Assembly: GCA_022773945.1 (NCBI GenBank)
Contig: JALFNS010000013.1
Coordinates: 1-64,000, forward strand
DNA from: Clostridiales bacterium
Lineage (GTDB): Bacteria > Bacillota > Clostridia > Peptostreptococcales > Anaerovoracaceae
Direction of reading: 5' to 3'
Length of the DNA: 64,000 nt
Of this stretch, positions 49,601 to 58,067 are shown piece after piece. The position numbers and the translations under genes are program-made. The notes below the pieces were generated by a model, which saw only the letters and a program-made list of their open reading frames with translations, was not told the DNA's origin and did no database searches. Position 1 is the first letter of the stretch; each line of letters begins with the position of its first letter.

Positions 49601-50154
49601 CTGAGGTTTACTCCAATACGGGCGGACAGGCATCAAAGGCAACCCCTGAGGCGGCTATCGCCAAGTTCGCAGCTTCCGGTAAGAGAATCAAGAAGAAGGA
49701 TCTGGGACTCATGGCCATGGCTTACGGCTACGTATACGTGGCACAGGTTGGAATGGGAGCAGACAAGAATCAGCTCATGAAGGCGCTCCTCGAGGCAGAG
49801 GCCTATGACGGTCCGTCCATAGTAATAGCATATGCACCTTGTATCAACCATGGTATCAAGAAGGGTATGGGCAAGTCGCAGGAGAACATCAAGGATGCTG
49901 TTGACTGCGGATACTGGCACCTCTACAGGTACAACCCTGAACTGAAGAAGGAGGGCAAGAATCCGTTCATCCTCGATTCGGGAGAACCTACAGAGAGCTT
50001 CCATGACTTCCTCATGGGACAGATAAGATACTCGTCCCTGGTGAAGGAATTCCCTTCAGTGGCAGGCAAGCTCTTCAAGATGGCCGAAGAGGATGCCAAG
50101 GAAAAATACAGAACATACAAAGAGCTGGCTGACAGGGAGACACCACTTCTGTAA
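46609..50154 (+). CDS. nifJ: Pyruvate:ferredoxin (flavodoxin) oxidoreductase
   Basis: A 1181-residue one-piece enzyme that oxidises pyruvate to acetyl-CoA and CO2 while reducing ferredoxin, central to anaerobic fermentation. The N-terminal domain has YPITPSSPMAE with the substrate-binding TP motif. Two [4Fe-4S] sets are seen in CLQCNQCSFVCPHA and CMGCGNCADICPAK (about 690-765), and a third in SGACAGCGETPY. The thiamine diphosphate site includes GGDGWAYDIGYGG and NTGGQ. The ATG at 46609 is used; a TTG three codons upstream is too close to AAGGAG. Confidence 0.97.
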   Translation: MRQKRMLTMDGNTAAAHVSYAFTDVAAIYPITPSSPMAETVDEWAAYGRKNIFGQPVKIAEMQSEGGAAGAVHGALQAGALATTYTSSQGLLLMIPNMYKMAGELLPGVIHVAARSVSTHALCIFGDHSDVMACRQTGYAMLCSSSVQEVMDLGGIAHLSAIKGRVPFLHFFDGFRTSHEIQKIDVFNHDDFRKLVDWDALNEFRERALNSEHPVIRGTAQNPDVFFQGREASNKYYEEIPEIVADYMEQISELTGRSYKPFDYVGAPDAENVIVAMGSVCETIEETMNKMVEDGHRVGLIKVRLYRPFVQKYFLDVLPRTVERIAVLDRTKEPGSLGEPLYQDVKTALYGMRNAPEVYGGRYGIGSKDTTPGMIHAVYDNLYHKNPKDNFTVGIEDDVTGRSLPYTEGIAREPKGTIKCKFWGLGSDGTVGANKTAIKIIGDKTDLYAQGYFDYDSKKSGGLTVSHLRFGEQPIQSTYLINRADFVACHNQAYIRQYDMLKELNKGGTFLLNCLWKTPEDFEKALPPKVKRTLAKKEINFYVIDAWNIAEEIGLGSRINMIMQAAFFQLTGVIPIDKAVQYLKEGIEKTYKRKGQDIVDMNCKAVDAGIRAIQKVEVPAHWADVEDPKEPYEELPEFIEKVQIPMTRKEGDDLPVSAFTGAEDGTFPSGTSAYEKRGVAVYLPEWQKDKCLQCNQCSFVCPHAAIRPMLATDEELKDAPAGFETIKAFGKDVAGLNYRMQVSAMDCMGCGNCADICPAKDSALVMKPYREVVHESENWDFGIKLPRREEKYNPDTVKGSQFKKPYIEFSGACAGCGETPYIKLVTQLFGDRMIVANATGCSSIWGASAPSMPYCKDENGRGPAWANSLFEDNAEFGYGMVMAVKQMREKIERNMKALLELDVDENLKEAIEEWLEYKDDRKETRAKSDKVLAAIEALDTTDKVVLGLCDRIVEAKDYLVKKSMWAVGGDGWAYDIGYGGLDHVLASGEDINILVFDTEVYSNTGGQASKATPEAAIAKFAASGKRIKKKDLGLMAMAYGYVYVAQVGMGADKNQLMKALLEAEAYDGPSIVIAYAPCINHGIKKGMGKSQENIKDAVDCGYWHLYRYNPELKKEGKNPFILDSGEPTESFHDFLMGQIRYSSLVKEFPSVAGKLFKMAEEDAKEKYRTYKELADRETPLL

Positions 50155-50182
50155 CAATTGTTCCATTAGTTGGTGAAACCGC

Positions 50183-50211
50183 TTGATAAAAGACTTTGCA
50201 GGTGTTATAGT
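50183..50211 (+). promoter_or_regulatory. Promoter of the DUF1292 gene
   Basis: TTGATA (50183-50188), a 17-base spacer and TATAGT (50206-50211), 32 bases before the start codon. Confidence 0.65.
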
Positions 50212-50243
50212 AGCCTTAACATATTAGAAAAAGGAGAAAAACT

Positions 50244-50510
50244 ATGGCTGACGAAAAAGAACTGTACGGATACGAGGAAGATGAAATCATCACTCTCGAG
50301 TTTGATGACGGTACGGAAGAAGAATGCGGTATTCTCGGCGTCTTCGATGCCAACGGCAGTGATTATATAGCCCTTAATCCACTCGGAACCGAGGATGTTT
50401 ACATCTACGGCTACAAGGAATACGAAGAGGACTATGAACTGATCGACATCACGGACGAGAAGGAATACGAAGCCGTTGTTGCAGAGTTTGACAAGCTGGC
50501 TGTTGAATAA
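50244..50510 (+). CDS. DUF1292 family protein
   Basis: An 88-residue, very acidic cytoplasmic protein of the DUF1292 family (YrzB-like), which is common in Firmicutes and has no known function. The family core is EDEIITLEFDDGTEEECGIL followed by YIALNPLG and the tyrosine-rich VYIYGYKEYEEDYELIDI. In many genomes it sits near ruvX or fur; here it stands alone with its own promoter and terminator. Confidence 0.9.
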   Translation: MADEKELYGYEEDEIITLEFDDGTEEECGILGVFDANGSDYIALNPLGTEDVYIYGYKEYEEDYELIDITDEKEYEAVVAEFDKLAVE

Positions 50511-50530
50511 GGTTAATAAGAAATGCTGAC

Positions 50531-50571
50531 AAGAGAGGCTGTTACTTTTATTAGGTAACGGTCTCTTTTTT
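50531..50571 (+). terminator. Terminator of the DUF1292 gene
   Basis: GAGAGGCTGTTAC (50533-50545) pairs imperfectly with GTAACGGTCTC (50555-50565), followed by seven T. Confidence 0.85.
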
Positions 50572-50580
50572 TGTTCTCAC

Positions 50581-50632
50581 GGCGTGTGCTGTATGTGCTG
50601 CGGAAACAGCCGCAGCACATAAAGCACCCGCC
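50581..50632. repeat. 52-base near-perfect palindrome
   Basis: TATGTGCTGCGG (50592-50603) pairs perfectly with CCGCAGCACATA (50610-50621) around AAACAG. The stem continues outwards with GTGCT/AGCAC and GGCG/CGCC, each step separated by one mismatch. No T run follows. It sits 10 bases after the DUF1292 terminator and upstream of the helicase promoter. Confidence 0.85.
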
Positions 50633-50691
50633 GGTGAATGCATAGAAGAGACCATCGTTAATGTGACAGTCTTTGTTAGTATACCTGGAGT

Positions 50692-50721
50692 TTTACACAT
50701 CGGCAGGGCATATAGTATAAT
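50692..50721 (+). promoter_or_regulatory. Promoter of the SNF2 helicase gene
   Basis: TTTACA (50692-50697), an 18-base spacer and TATAAT (50716-50721), 46 bases before the chosen ATG. Confidence 0.65.
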
Positions 50722-50767
50722 AACGCCGGTAAAGAATTTTTACATAGATGTTTTAGGAGAGTTAGGT

Positions 50768-53700
50768 ATGTCTGTCAGGTGGAAGGATTTATTCCCTGCC
50801 CATATACTTCAGAGAGGGTATGATTATTACAGAACCGGTAAGGTTTTATCATTAGAGGAAGAAGAGGGCCTCGGAGAAGGAGAATACTATTATGCCTATG
50901 TTGCGGGAAGTGAAATATATCATGTGGATATAACGATTACTGCTTCCAGGCGAGTTTTAATGGACTGTGACTGCCCTTATGCTGAAGATGGCGGCGCTTG
51001 CAAACATATGGCAGCGACATTGTACATGATGGAGGAGAAAGGCTTGCTGGGGGAAGATGAGGCGGCGGAAGAGGAAGATGAGGTAATCGTCCTGGCAGAT
51101 TCGCCGGAAGGCTACACATATTATGATATTGCCAGAATCGCTGAAAGTGTGGTTGTGCATGACTCTATAGTTGAAGAAGCGGAGGAACTGATAGACGAAG
51201 GCAGGGTTAAACTGACCGGAGTGTATGAAAGATACACCTATGTGTACGATCAGAACTATCAGTACTCATGGAAGAGAGTGATAGACGCGCATGGCTATTG
51301 CATGACAAAACGTGGAAATCAGCACGAAATAAGTATAAGCGCAACAAGGAATCAGGTGGTACAAGCAGAATGCTATTTCCCCGGATGCCACAGGACGATA
51401 TACAAAAATTGGATCAGCAGCGAGAAAGGAGAATTATGTGCACATTTAGCGGCACTCTTAATGTTGCTTGGTATGTATGTTCAGCGGTACAATCCGGGGG
51501 ATGCTACAGATGCGGCAGCTCTCGACTTCCTGGGGAAATTCAGAGCCAAAGCATCGGCAGTCAGAAGACTCAGAACAGAGAGTGATGAAACCGGTGAGAA
51601 GAAAACGGCAGTGCATCTGGAACCGCGGCTTGAAATAGATGAGAACGGAAATATTGCTGCATCTTTCAAAATCGGCAAAGAGAAAGGCTACGTAGTTAAG
51701 GATATTACCGCCCTTGTCGATACTGTTGAGAAATCGGGCAAATATGCATTGGGCAAAAAGGGAAAAATAGATTTCGCCTCGGAAACATTCGCAGAGGAAT
51801 CGGCTGCCTATTATGATTTCATAGCTAAAGAAGTCAAGGGAGAAACTCTGCGCGAACGCAACTACAGATCTATCTCAAAATATGATATGGGCTTGTCCGG
51901 CGAATCCATCAAAACCGGAATTCCTCTCTATGGCAAGAGACTGGATGAATTCTATAAACTGGCCAAAGAAGGAACGGTACCTTATGTGCATAAGCGAAGA
52001 ATGAATAAGGTGACGGGTGATGCTGTCCTGCAGGACAAACCGCCTCGAGTACAGTTTGAAATCAGTCCTGTTGAAGACACGGAGGCGAGGAGTTTCGACG
52101 GTATAGATCTGAAGGGGGATATGCCGAAACTGATAGAGGGCATGGATTACAAGTATTATTTCGAAGACAATGCCTTGAACCGTGCGGGTAAGGATGAGCT
52201 TGAGCTGCTGGATATGCTGCGCACTGACAGAGACAGCGATAAGATAAGAATGCGAATAGGCAGAAAGAACTTGTCCGAGTTTTACTATCGCGTTTTGCCG
52301 GAGCTTGAGAGCTTCGCAGATGTGCAGATTCAGAATCGGGAAATGATAGAGAGCTTCCTTTATCCTGAAGGTGAATTCGAGTTCTTTATGGATGTGGACG
52401 AGGATGATGTAACCTGCAGGGCCAATGTGATTTACGGGGAGTTTGTCGCATCTCTCGCAGAGAATTCGCCATTGCAGGGCGGGAGCAGAGAAGTGTTCCG
52501 CGACGTTCAGAGGGAAAAAGAGGTGGAGAGTATTATACTCGAGTATCTGCCTTACGTTGATGAACAAGCCGGAGTATATCGCTGCGATAAGGATGAAGAT
52601 TTAATCTATGATCTCATTAAAGGCGGCGTAAACGATTTGATGGATATAGGAGAAGTTCAGGCGACGGACAGCTTCAGGAATCTGAAAATCAGAAAGAAGC
52701 CACAGATTTCCGTAGGAGTCAGACTGGAGAGCGAACTCCTTGATCTTACCGTTTCTTCGGAAGGTCTCAGTGAAGATGAACTTCTCGACCTGCTGGCAAG
52801 CTATCACAAAAAGAAAAAATACCACCGCCTGAAGAACGGTGATTTCATACCTGTTGACGATACCGCGCTGGAAGAACTGTCTGCAATGTTTGACGTGCTG
52901 CGTGTTTCTCCTGCGGAGTTTGTTAAGGGCAAGATGCATCTGCCTCTCTACAGAGCGATTTATCTCGATCGTATGCTGGAGAAAAACAATACCTTGTATG
53001 CGAGTAGAGACAAACACTTCAGGAACCTGATACGTAACTTCAAGACCGTCGGAGATTCGGATTATGAAGTGCCGTCAAGTCTTAGCGGTATAATGAGAAA
53101 TTATCAGGAATTCGGATATAAGTGGCTCAGAACCATAGAAACCTGCGGATTTGGCGGCATCCTGGCCGATGACATGGGACTGGGCAAGACTCTTCAGATA
53201 ATCGCAGTGTTGCTGGCTGCTAAGGTGGAGTTGAAGGAAGCCGGACAGGCATTGATAGTAACGCCGGCATCTCTGGTCTATAACTGGAGAGAAGAATTCG
53301 CTAAATTCGCGCCTGAACTCAATGTGTGTGTGATTGCGGGAACGAAGGCTGAACGCAGGGATAAGCTGAGGACTTCAGGCGATTATGATGTGCTTGTGAC
53401 ATCGTATGACCTGCTAAAGAGAGACATTAACGAATATGAGGAGATGAACTTCGGCTACCAGGTGATAGACGAGGCTCAATACATCAAGAACCATACGACG
53501 GCAGCGGCAAAGGCAGTAAAGATAATAAACAGCAAGGTGCGATTCGCTCTCACGGGAACACCTATTGAGAATCGTCTGAGCGAGCTGTGGAGCATATTTG
53601 ACTTCCTCATGCCGGGATTTCTCTACAGCTATGAACAGTTCCGTAAGGAACTGGAAACACCTATAGCCAAATATAATGACAAGGATGCCATGGGGCGGCT

Positions 53701-54478
53701 GAAGCGCATGGTGGAACCTTTCGTGCTGAGAAGGCTCAAGGGAGATGTCCTCAGAGACTTGCCGGATAAGGTTGAGGAAACCCATTTCGTTGCCTTCGAG
53801 AAGGCGCAGCGGGAGCTGTATGACGGCCAGGCGGTACGCATGAAAAAAATGCTCATGGAAGAAAGCGATGAGGATTTCGAGAAGAACAAAATCAAGATAC
53901 TGGCAGAGATAACGCGCATAAGGCAGATATGCTGCGATCCGTCACTCTGCTTCGAAGATTATAAGGGCGAATCGGCCAAGCGAGAAGCATGTATAGATCT
54001 CATCGGCAGTGCTATCGACGGAGAGCATAAGATGCTGGTATTTTCTCAGTTCACTTCCATGCTTGAACTTTTGGAAGAAGAGCTTGAGAGTAGGAACATC
54101 GGATATTACAAGATAACGGGAGCAACCAAGAAGGAAGAGCGTGTCGATCTTGTCAGACAATTCAACAATGATGATACGCCTGTATTCCTGATTTCTCTGA
54201 AAGCTGGAGGAACGGGACTTAACCTTACGGGGGCCGATATTGTCATTCATTACGATCCTTGGTGGAATATAGCTGCACAGAATCAGGCGACGGACAGGGC
54301 TCACAGAATCGGGCAGGAAAAGAACGTAACAGTGTACAAGCTCATTGTCAAAGGATCAATAGAGGAGAAGATTCTCAAAATGCAGGAGAACAAAAAGGCT
54401 CTCGCGGACGAAATTCTCAGCGGAGAAACAGGCGGACTTATGACCATGTCAAGAGAAGAACTGCTGGAACTGTTTTAG
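50768..54478 (+). CDS. SNF2-family helicase with N-terminal SWIM zinc finger
   Basis: A 1236-residue DNA-dependent ATPase of the bacterial SWI2/SNF2 type. A SWIM zinc finger lies at about residues 75-90 (CDCPYAEDGGACKH). The middle (about 250-700) is the variable Firmicute SNF2-associated region. The motor starts near 775: Walker A ADDMGLGKTLQ, Walker B DEAQ in VIDEAQYIK, then GTPIENRLSELW, and C-terminal motifs SLKAGGTGLNLTGAD and ATDRAHRIGQ. The ATG at 50768 follows AGGAGAG; the frame is open upstream through the promoter. The cellular role of bacterial SNF2 proteins is largely unknown; transcription recycling as in RapA is possible. Confidence 0.92.
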   Translation: MSVRWKDLFPAHILQRGYDYYRTGKVLSLEEEEGLGEGEYYYAYVAGSEIYHVDITITASRRVLMDCDCPYAEDGGACKHMAATLYMMEEKGLLGEDEAAEEEDEVIVLADSPEGYTYYDIARIAESVVVHDSIVEEAEELIDEGRVKLTGVYERYTYVYDQNYQYSWKRVIDAHGYCMTKRGNQHEISISATRNQVVQAECYFPGCHRTIYKNWISSEKGELCAHLAALLMLLGMYVQRYNPGDATDAAALDFLGKFRAKASAVRRLRTESDETGEKKTAVHLEPRLEIDENGNIAASFKIGKEKGYVVKDITALVDTVEKSGKYALGKKGKIDFASETFAEESAAYYDFIAKEVKGETLRERNYRSISKYDMGLSGESIKTGIPLYGKRLDEFYKLAKEGTVPYVHKRRMNKVTGDAVLQDKPPRVQFEISPVEDTEARSFDGIDLKGDMPKLIEGMDYKYYFEDNALNRAGKDELELLDMLRTDRDSDKIRMRIGRKNLSEFYYRVLPELESFADVQIQNREMIESFLYPEGEFEFFMDVDEDDVTCRANVIYGEFVASLAENSPLQGGSREVFRDVQREKEVESIILEYLPYVDEQAGVYRCDKDEDLIYDLIKGGVNDLMDIGEVQATDSFRNLKIRKKPQISVGVRLESELLDLTVSSEGLSEDELLDLLASYHKKKKYHRLKNGDFIPVDDTALEELSAMFDVLRVSPAEFVKGKMHLPLYRAIYLDRMLEKNNTLYASRDKHFRNLIRNFKTVGDSDYEVPSSLSGIMRNYQEFGYKWLRTIETCGFGGILADDMGLGKTLQIIAVLLAAKVELKEAGQALIVTPASLVYNWREEFAKFAPELNVCVIAGTKAERRDKLRTSGDYDVLVTSYDLLKRDINEYEEMNFGYQVIDEAQYIKNHTTAAAKAVKIINSKVRFALTGTPIENRLSELWSIFDFLMPGFLYSYEQFRKELETPIAKYNDKDAMGRLKRMVEPFVLRRLKGDVLRDLPDKVEETHFVAFEKAQRELYDGQAVRMKKMLMEESDEDFEKNKIKILAEITRIRQICCDPSLCFEDYKGESAKREACIDLIGSAIDGEHKMLVFSQFTSMLELLEEELESRNIGYYKITGATKKEERVDLVRQFNNDDTPVFLISLKAGGTGLNLTGADIVIHYDPWWNIAAQNQATDRAHRIGQEKNVTVYKLIVKGSIEEKILKMQENKKALADEILSGETGGLMTMSREELLELF

Positions 54479-54494
54479 CCCTTAACTCTGCTTA

Positions 54495-54523
54495 TTGCTA
54501 TAAATTCCCGATAGCTGTATAAT
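54495..54523 (+). promoter_or_regulatory. Promoter of the ligase-racemase-MurE operon
   Basis: TTGCTA (54495-54500), a 17-base spacer and TATAAT (54518-54523). Transcription would begin near 54530, which makes the ATG at 54558 the sensible start of the first gene. No other strong promoter was noticed before the right edge. Confidence 0.65.
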
Positions 54524-54557
54524 TAAATGGACTATGCGAAAGGAAGAGTGGGACGGA

Positions 54558-55769
54558 ATGAAATTCGAAGAGAGAGACTTTATCCCGGTTATTCTGGGTG
54601 GAGATATTAATACATACAGCGTGGCGAGAGCTTTCTATGACAAGTACGGCGTGAGATCATATGTCTTCGGGAAATTCCCCACGGGGCCGAGCTACGGAAG
54701 CAATATTACGGTATACGAGGCTGACAGGCGAATAGACACACCGGAGTATTTCGTGAAAAGAATCAATGATTTCGCGGCGGAGCACAGTGACAGGAGGATT
54801 CTCCTCATAGGCTGCGGCGACAGCTATGTGGCTCTGGCTTCAGAGTACAGAGACAGGCTGGCGGACAATGTGATCGTTCCTTACACGGAATTTGAGCTCA
54901 TGGACAGCCTGCAGCACAAGGAAACCTTTTACGGACTTTGCGAGAAGTACGGGCTGGATTATCCGGCGACACTCATATACAGGCAGGAGATGGGAGAAGA
55001 CTACCGGGTGGATTTCAGATACCCTGTGATTGTCAAACCCTCCAACAGCATAATGTACTGGGAGCATCCCTTCCCGGGACAGGAGAAGGTCTTCAGGGCC
55101 GGTTCCGAGGAGGAGGTCAGGAAGATTCTTCACAGTATATACGATGCGGGATACGATGATGCGGTTATAATCCAGGATATGATTCCGGGAAATGATGAGT
55201 ATATGAGAGTGCTCACGTCATATTCCGACAGCAAAGGCAAGGTGAAGATGATGTGCCTGGGACATGTGCTTCTCGAGGAGCACACCCCTCACGGCAGCGG
55301 CAACCATGCCGTAATCATTCCGGAATACGAGAAGGAGCTTATGGAGAAGGCGCGGAGAATGCTGGAGGACGTAGGCTATGTGGGGTTCTCGAATTTCGAT
55401 ATCAAATATGACAGCAGAGACGGAAGCTACAGGTTTTTCGAGATAAACACCCGGCAGGGCAGGAGCAACTACTATGTGACCAATGCGGGATTCAACGTTG
55501 CCGAGTATCTGGTGGAGGACTGGGTTTACGGAAGAGAGCTGGAGTACAGAGACGACTTCAGCGAAAGGCTGTGGCTGACGGTTCCGGCGGGCGTGGCACG
55601 AAAATACGTGAAACAGCCGGAGAATGCCGAGAAGCTGAACAGACTCCTGAAGGAGGGAAAGTATGTCAACCCTGTTTTCAGGAAGGGAGACAACGGCTTC
55701 ATGAGATGGCTGAGAATGGTGAAGACACATCTCAAGCAGTATTCAAACTTTAAGAAGTATTACGAATAG
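54558..55769 (+). CDS. ATP-grasp ligase resembling D-aspartate ligase (Asl)
   Basis: A 403-residue ATP-grasp enzyme. The N-terminal domain starts FEERDFIPVILGGDINTYS and contains LLIGCGDSYVALASEYRD, which resembles, as I remember it, Enterococcus faecium D-aspartate ligase. The ATP-grasp core has VIVKPSNSIMYWEH, a mobile loop and the metal-binding end YRFFEINTRQGRSNYY. D-Asp ligase attaches D-Asp to the lysine side chain of UDP-MurNAc-pentapeptide. The next gene encodes an Asp/Glu racemase and then MurE, which fits that role. Other carboxylate-amine ligations are possible. ATG 54558 is preferred to 54534 because of the promoter position. Confidence 0.75.
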   Translation: MKFEERDFIPVILGGDINTYSVARAFYDKYGVRSYVFGKFPTGPSYGSNITVYEADRRIDTPEYFVKRINDFAAEHSDRRILLIGCGDSYVALASEYRDRLADNVIVPYTEFELMDSLQHKETFYGLCEKYGLDYPATLIYRQEMGEDYRVDFRYPVIVKPSNSIMYWEHPFPGQEKVFRAGSEEEVRKILHSIYDAGYDDAVIIQDMIPGNDEYMRVLTSYSDSKGKVKMMCLGHVLLEEHTPHGSGNHAVIIPEYEKELMEKARRMLEDVGYVGFSNFDIKYDSRDGSYRFFEINTRQGRSNYYVTNAGFNVAEYLVEDWVYGRELEYRDDFSERLWLTVPAGVARKYVKQPENAEKLNRLLKEGKYVNPVFRKGDNGFMRWLRMVKTHLKQYSNFKKYYE

Positions 55770-55786
55770 AGAAAGGTCAAGTGACA

Positions 55787-56491
55787 ATGAGAGAAGGCTA
55801 CAAGACTCTGGGAATAATAGGAGGAATGGGATCCAAGGCCACGAGCGTTTTTTTCGATCGCCTCGTCGACCATACGGCGGCATCCTGTGATCAGGAGCAT
55901 ATAAATACGGTGATACTGAACTATGCGGATTTTCCCGACAGGACAGCGTCCATCAGAAGCGGAGAAACGGAGGAGATAACCGCCGCTTTCGAGAAGTGCG
56001 GACGGCAGCTCGATTATCTGGGTGTGTCCAATATCGCTATCACCTGCAATACGGCGCATTACTTCATTGACAGCGTGAGAAAAAGCACCTCCGCCAATGT
56101 TATAAGCATGATTGAGGAGAGCGTGCGGCTGGCACGCAGTGAAGGTGCCCGCAGAATAGGAATAATGGCCACCGACGGAACTGTTATGGCGGATGTATAC
56201 GGCAAAGTCTGCAGCGCCGAGGGGCTGACCGCGGTATATCCGCCGGCAGAGAGACAGGCTGATGTCATGTCTCTCATCTATGATGACATCAAGCAGGGCA
56301 GGCCGGGAGATCCTGAGAAGTTCAACAGGGTAATGAAGCAGTTCGCAGAGGACGACTGCGACAAGGTGATTCTCGCCTGCACAGAGCTGTCCGTATACAA
56401 GGAGACGAATGATGTTCCGGACATGTGCATAGATGCCATGGACGTTCTCGTGCGTGTATGCATCGAGAAATCGGGAGCAGCATACATTTAA
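55787..56491 (+). CDS. Aspartate/glutamate racemase family protein
   Basis: A 234-residue PLP-independent racemase. The N-terminal loop IGGMGSKATSVFF is typical of aspartate racemases (RacX/YgeA type). The two catalytic cysteines lie in ITCNTAHYF (about 85-90) and ILACTELSV (about 198-204). Glutamate racemase MurI has a different context and GxDSGxGG start, so aspartate is the likelier substrate. It follows the ATP-grasp gene by 17 bases. The start could also be the GTG two codons upstream. Confidence 0.85.
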   Translation: MREGYKTLGIIGGMGSKATSVFFDRLVDHTAASCDQEHINTVILNYADFPDRTASIRSGETEEITAAFEKCGRQLDYLGVSNIAITCNTAHYFIDSVRKSTSANVISMIEESVRLARSEGARRIGIMATDGTVMADVYGKVCSAEGLTAVYPPAERQADVMSLIYDDIKQGRPGDPEKFNRVMKQFAEDDCDKVILACTELSVYKETNDVPDMCIDAMDVLVRVCIEKSGAAYI

Positions 56492-56504
56492 GGGAGGATG
56501 AGAG

Positions 56505-58067
56505 ATGAAAAATCATGTAATTAAGGAATATATAACCGAGCTTGCCGGCAGAGGCATGCTGGAGAAATGTGTGTCAGTGACTGCTGAAGCGGAGAATGCC
56601 GAGGTTAAGGGGCTCACCTACGATTCCAGAGAGTCAGAGCCGGGAACCCTGTTTATATGCAAAGGAGCCGCTTTTAAGAAGGAATATCTGGAATCCGCCG
56701 CAGAGAAGGGAGCGATATGCTATCTCTCACAGGAGGAATATGAGGGAGCGGCCATACCGGGAATAATAGTAAGAGACATACGTGAAGCCATGCCTGTGGC
56801 AGCCGCCATGTTCTACTCAAGACCATGGGAGGAGCTGACGGTCTTCGGCATAGGCGGAACCAAGGGCAAGTCCACATCCGCCTATTACATGAAATCGGTA
56901 ATAGACGATTATCTCGAGGAGAAGGGTGAGAAGGAGAGCGCCATAGTATCCAGCATCGATGTGTACGACGGTGTGGAGAGCTTCGAGTCTCACATTACAA
57001 CTCCCGAAGCCGTGGAGCTGCAGCGCCACATGAGAAATGCACTGAACTCGGGAATGAAATATCTGGAGATGGAGGTTTCATCACAGGCGCTCAAGTACAA
57101 CAGACTGGATGAAATACGTCTGGACGTGGGAATATTTATGAACGTGTCCGAGGATCATATAAGTCCTATAGAGCACAGCAGCTTCGAGGACTATCTGACA
57201 TCCAAGCTCAAGATGTTCGCCATTACGGATACGGCCGTGGTTAATCTGGGAAGCGACTGCATCGACAGAGTTCTGGAGGCGGCAGGAGCGTCGGAGCGCC
57301 TTGTGACCTTCGCTGTAGGCGAGGACAGGGAAGCGGACTTCACGGCATACAATATAAGGAAGAATGGCATGGGCATAGATTTCACGGTTAAGTCCTCAGG
57401 CAAGGTGGGAGAAGCCTTCAACGAGGAGTTCTCACTGGGAATGCCGGGCTTCTTCAATGTGGAGAACGCCCTGGGAGTAATCGCAGGCGCCGTATCCGCG
57501 GGAATCCCTGTTAAAAACATAAGAAGCGGACTTCTCAAGGCCAGATCCAAGGGAAGAATGGAGACTACGCTCAGCAGAGACGGCAAGATTCTGGCCATAC
57601 TGGATTATGCCCACAACAAGCTCAGCTTCGAGAAGCTCTACGGCTCCATGAAGGAGGAGTATCCGGGATACAGAATCGTGGGGCTCTTCGGATGTCCGGG
57701 CGGCAAAGCCTTCAACAGACGCGAGGAGCTGGGAAGGATAGCAGGCAGAAATTCCGCCAAGGTGTATCTGGCGGCAGAGGACCCGGGCAAGGAAAAGCCG
57801 GGTGACATATCTGATCAGATAGCTGTTTATCTCAGAGAGGAAGGATGTCCTTATGAGATAATTGACGACAGAGGAGAAGCCATCGCCGCTGCCATAAAGG
57901 AAGCGGAGCGTATTGCGTCGGAGACGGGAGAGAAGACTTTGCTCCTCATAACGGGCAAAGGCCATGAGACCAGGCAGAAGGTGGGAACGGAGTATCTGCC
58001 GTGCATCTCTGATGCTGAATATATAGAAAAATACATTAAGGAATATGATGAAAGGGTAAACTCATGA
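56505..58067 (+). CDS. murE: MurE-type UDP-MurNAc-tripeptide ligase, probably not meso-DAP specific
   Basis: A 520-residue Mur ligase that adds the third residue to UDP-MurNAc-L-Ala-D-Glu. The N-terminal domain has YDSRESEPGTLFICKG, the ATP loop is GGTKGKSTSAYY, and later blocks are SSQALKYNR, NVSEDHISP, LDYAHN and GKGHETRQ. The meso-DAP signature DNPR is replaced by EDPG (in AAEDPGKEKPGD), and TKGKST resembles the lysine-adding enzymes of streptococci. So lysine or ornithine is the likely third residue. It follows the ligase and racemase genes in one operon. A GGAGG site precedes it. Confidence 0.85.
   Translation: MKNHVIKEYITELAGRGMLEKCVSVTAEAENAEVKGLTYDSRESEPGTLFICKGAAFKKEYLESAAEKGAICYLSQEEYEGAAIPGIIVRDIREAMPVAAAMFYSRPWEELTVFGIGGTKGKSTSAYYMKSVIDDYLEEKGEKESAIVSSIDVYDGVESFESHITTPEAVELQRHMRNALNSGMKYLEMEVSSQALKYNRLDEIRLDVGIFMNVSEDHISPIEHSSFEDYLTSKLKMFAITDTAVVNLGSDCIDRVLEAAGASERLVTFAVGEDREADFTAYNIRKNGMGIDFTVKSSGKVGEAFNEEFSLGMPGFFNVENALGVIAGAVSAGIPVKNIRSGLLKARSKGRMETTLSRDGKILAILDYAHNKLSFEKLYGSMKEEYPGYRIVGLFGCPGGKAFNRREELGRIAGRNSAKVYLAAEDPGKEKPGDISDQIAVYLREEGCPYEIIDDRGEAIAAAIKEAERIASETGEKTLLLITGKGHETRQKVGTEYLPCISDAEYIEKYIKEYDERVNS

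Noticed and set aside
50525..50531. Single CTGACAA copy before the DUF1292 terminator as part of the phased array family
   Set aside because: There is no partner half-site at the 31-bp distance, so a lone 7-mer means little.
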